Positions 6,170-7,115 of a stretch of DNA of 7,115 bases are shown here, piece after piece (positions within the stretch are counted from its first letter, which is position 1; every line of letters begins with the position of its first letter). Origin of the DNA: Chloroflexi bacterium RBG_16_48_8 (lineage in GTDB: Bacteria > Chloroflexota > Anaerolineae > Anaerolineales > E44-bin32); contig MGNI01000062.1 of assembly GCA_001795115.1 (NCBI GenBank), positions 684-7,798 of the forward strand, in the 5' to 3' direction. Both the position numbers and the translations under genes were made by a program. Below the pieces are notes generated by a model that saw only the letters and a program-made list of their open reading frames with translations, did no database searches and was not told the origin of the DNA.

Positions 6170-7023
6170 TAGATTGACACCTCCGATTTCCAAGGCCTCA
6201 TGCGATTATCAATGAAATCTATCAATGCAATGATCGAAACTGATACAATGATCAAGCATATTAGTCCAGCAAAGGCTGCCTCCATATAGAACAGTTCAGA
6301 TTGAAGGATGACCCATGTTCCGATTCCATATGCAGATCCAAACATCTCTGTTGAGTACATGACCATCATTCCCGACCTGGCTGCAAGCCGTAAACCTGTG
6401 ACGATGAAATTCAAAGCATATGGCAAGACAATCTTTCGATACACTTGGATGCGCGAACCGCCGAAAAGCCGGCCTACCCTCACATAGGAAGGTTTGACTG
6501 TCAATACACCAGCAGTGGTGGGAACGACGACTTGGAAAAAACAAGAGATAGAAATGAATAAGATTTTCGTTTCAGGACCAAAGCCCAATGCCATAATTAC
6601 GATTGGAAGAAACGCAATACGCGGCGTAACCCACAATATCCACAAGTAAGGTGAAAGTATCTTGTTCAAAATGGGGAAGCTTCCCAAGGTTAATCCTAGA
6701 GGAATACCTAATCCCGCGCCGATTAACCACCCTCCGGCCCAGTTCCGTAAACTCCAAGCCATCTCCTTTGGAATTTCGCCATTTAGCAGGTTCTCCTTTA
6801 GGGCTGCTAAGATCTCAGATATTGGCGGGATGAAAAAAGGCTCGACAATCTTTAAGTATCGTGCCTCCCATTCCCAAAACAGAAGGAAAACCGCAATTCC
6901 TATAATAAATAGCAGGGCTGTTCTATTGCTTACCCAAAACCTCTTCAGAAAAGAGACGTCCTCAAAAGGCAGGAACTTATTGGGTACGGAAGGATCCATT
7001 GCGGGAATAGCTGTATCACTCAT
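6169..7023 (-). CDS. ABC transporter permease 1 (SsuC/TauC-like, BPD_transp_1)
   Basis: The product is 284 residues, starting at ATG with AGGAGG (7029-7034) 5 nt upstream. The N-terminal ~33 residues are polar and cytoplasmic. Membrane segments are roughly at 35-51, 94-116, 122-146, 153-176, 203-225 and 250-271. The EAA-type coupling loop is RVGRLFGGSRIQVYRKIVLP (182-201), followed by TGLRLAARSG (209-218). The usual EAA start is replaced by R-V-G, but the central G and the LP are kept. This belongs to the family of sulfonate, taurine, nitrate and pyrimidine-type importers. It starts 9 nt after the ATPase stop and ends in a TAATG overlap with permease 2, so ATPase and both permeases form one transcription and translation unit. 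It is the membrane half partner of permease 2. The start is well supported because an upstream extension would run into the ATPase gene. Confidence 0.9.
   Translation of the reverse strand: MSDTAIPAMDPSVPNKFLPFEDVSFLKRFWVSNRTALLFIIGIAVFLLFWEWEARYLKIVEPFFIPPISEILAALKENLLNGEIPKEMAWSLRNWAGGWLIGAGLGIPLGLTLGSFPILNKILSPYLWILWVTPRIAFLPIVIMALGFGPETKILFISISCFFQVVVPTTAGVLTVKPSYVRVGRLFGGSRIQVYRKIVLPYALNFIVTGLRLAARSGMMVMYSTEMFGSAYGIGTWVILQSELFYMEAAFAGLICLIIVSVSIIALIDFIDNRMRPWKSEVSI
6179..6184 (-). promoter_or_regulatory. Ribosome binding site that fixes the permease 2 start
   Basis: On the minus strand GGAGGT lies inside the last codons of permease 1, 9 nt before the ATG at 6167-6169. It supports that ATG over the in-frame TTG at 6191-6193, which would place the ribosome site inside the gene. 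Confidence 0.75.
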
Positions 7024-7028
7024 GCGAT

Positions 7029-7034
7029 CCTCCT
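7029..7034 (-). promoter_or_regulatory. Ribosome binding site of permease 1 overlapping the ATPase stop
   Basis: On the minus strand AGGAGG begins within the TAG stop codon of the ATPase gene (7033-7035) and lies 5 nt before the permease 1 ATG. This tight arrangement indicates translational coupling. Confidence 0.75.
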
Positions 7035-7115
7035 AACCGCGTGCCAGCGCTCTGTCTTTGAGCGTGCGCGCAGCTTCGTCGCGTAGGAGGTCCCAGATAT
7101 GCTCCCGCATCTCGG
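7033..7115 (-). CDS. ABC transporter ATP-binding protein, C-terminal end (5' part outside window)
   Basis: On the minus strand an open frame runs from the window edge to TAG at 7033-7035. It encodes 26 residues, EMREHIWDLLRDE followed by AARTLKDRALARG. This is the acidic/basic helix found at the C-terminus of SsuB/TauB-type ATPases, where the pattern is roughly R-E-x-I-W-x-L-L-R-x-E. No Walker or signature motif lies in the window, so identity rests on this tail and on its position 9 nt before a matching permease. It would power import through permeases 1 and 2. The fragment is markedly GC-rich (53 of 83 bases) compared with the start of the next gene (about 47% over 60 bases). Confidence 0.72.
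   Translation of the reverse strand, partial: EMREHIWDLLRDEAARTLKDRALARG

Overview
The window is a mid-GC bacterial segment, with genes near 45-50% GC by eye and AT-rich gaps. It has strong AGGAGG-type ribosome binding sites. The taxon cannot be fixed from the sequence. A Tat-type lipoprotein signal on the binding protein fits many Gram-negative and Gram-positive phyla.

Layout. At the left edge (1-468, +) is the 3' part of an aminoglycoside-nucleotidyltransferase-like gene (DUF4111 / AadA C-terminal domain). Everything else is on the minus strand and reads right to left. At the right edge is the last 26 codons of an ABC transporter ATPase. It is followed 9 nt later by one inner-membrane permease, which is coupled through a TAATG overlap to a second permease. 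A Tat-exported NMT1/THI5-type substrate-binding lipoprotein follows after 158 bp. After a 497-bp gap comes an alpha/beta hydrolase resembling 2,6-dihydroxypseudooxynicotine hydrolase. After a further 358-bp gap comes an M24-fold (creatinase/aminopeptidase P-like) protein. This last gene converges with the left-edge gene across a 311-bp gap.

How the genes may work together. The ATPase, two permeases and lipoprotein make a complete SsuABC/TauABC-like importer for a small organic molecule. The two downstream enzymes look like cytoplasmic hydrolases: one with an intact Ser-Asp-His triad of a family that can cleave C-C or ester bonds, and one with an M24 'pita-bread' fold that has lost most metal ligands. 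The simplest inference is import and hydrolytic breakdown of an unidentified, possibly nitrogen-containing, compound. The substrate is not visible from sequence.

The most notable points are the degenerate metal site of the M24 protein, the pairing of that protein with a pseudooxynicotine-hydrolase-like enzyme and a dedicated importer, and a 79-nt nested two-helix structure at 527-605 in the convergent gap. Two further stem-loops lie in the gap between the binding protein and the hydrolase. I saw no tRNA, rRNA, CRISPR array, insertion sequence or prophage gene.
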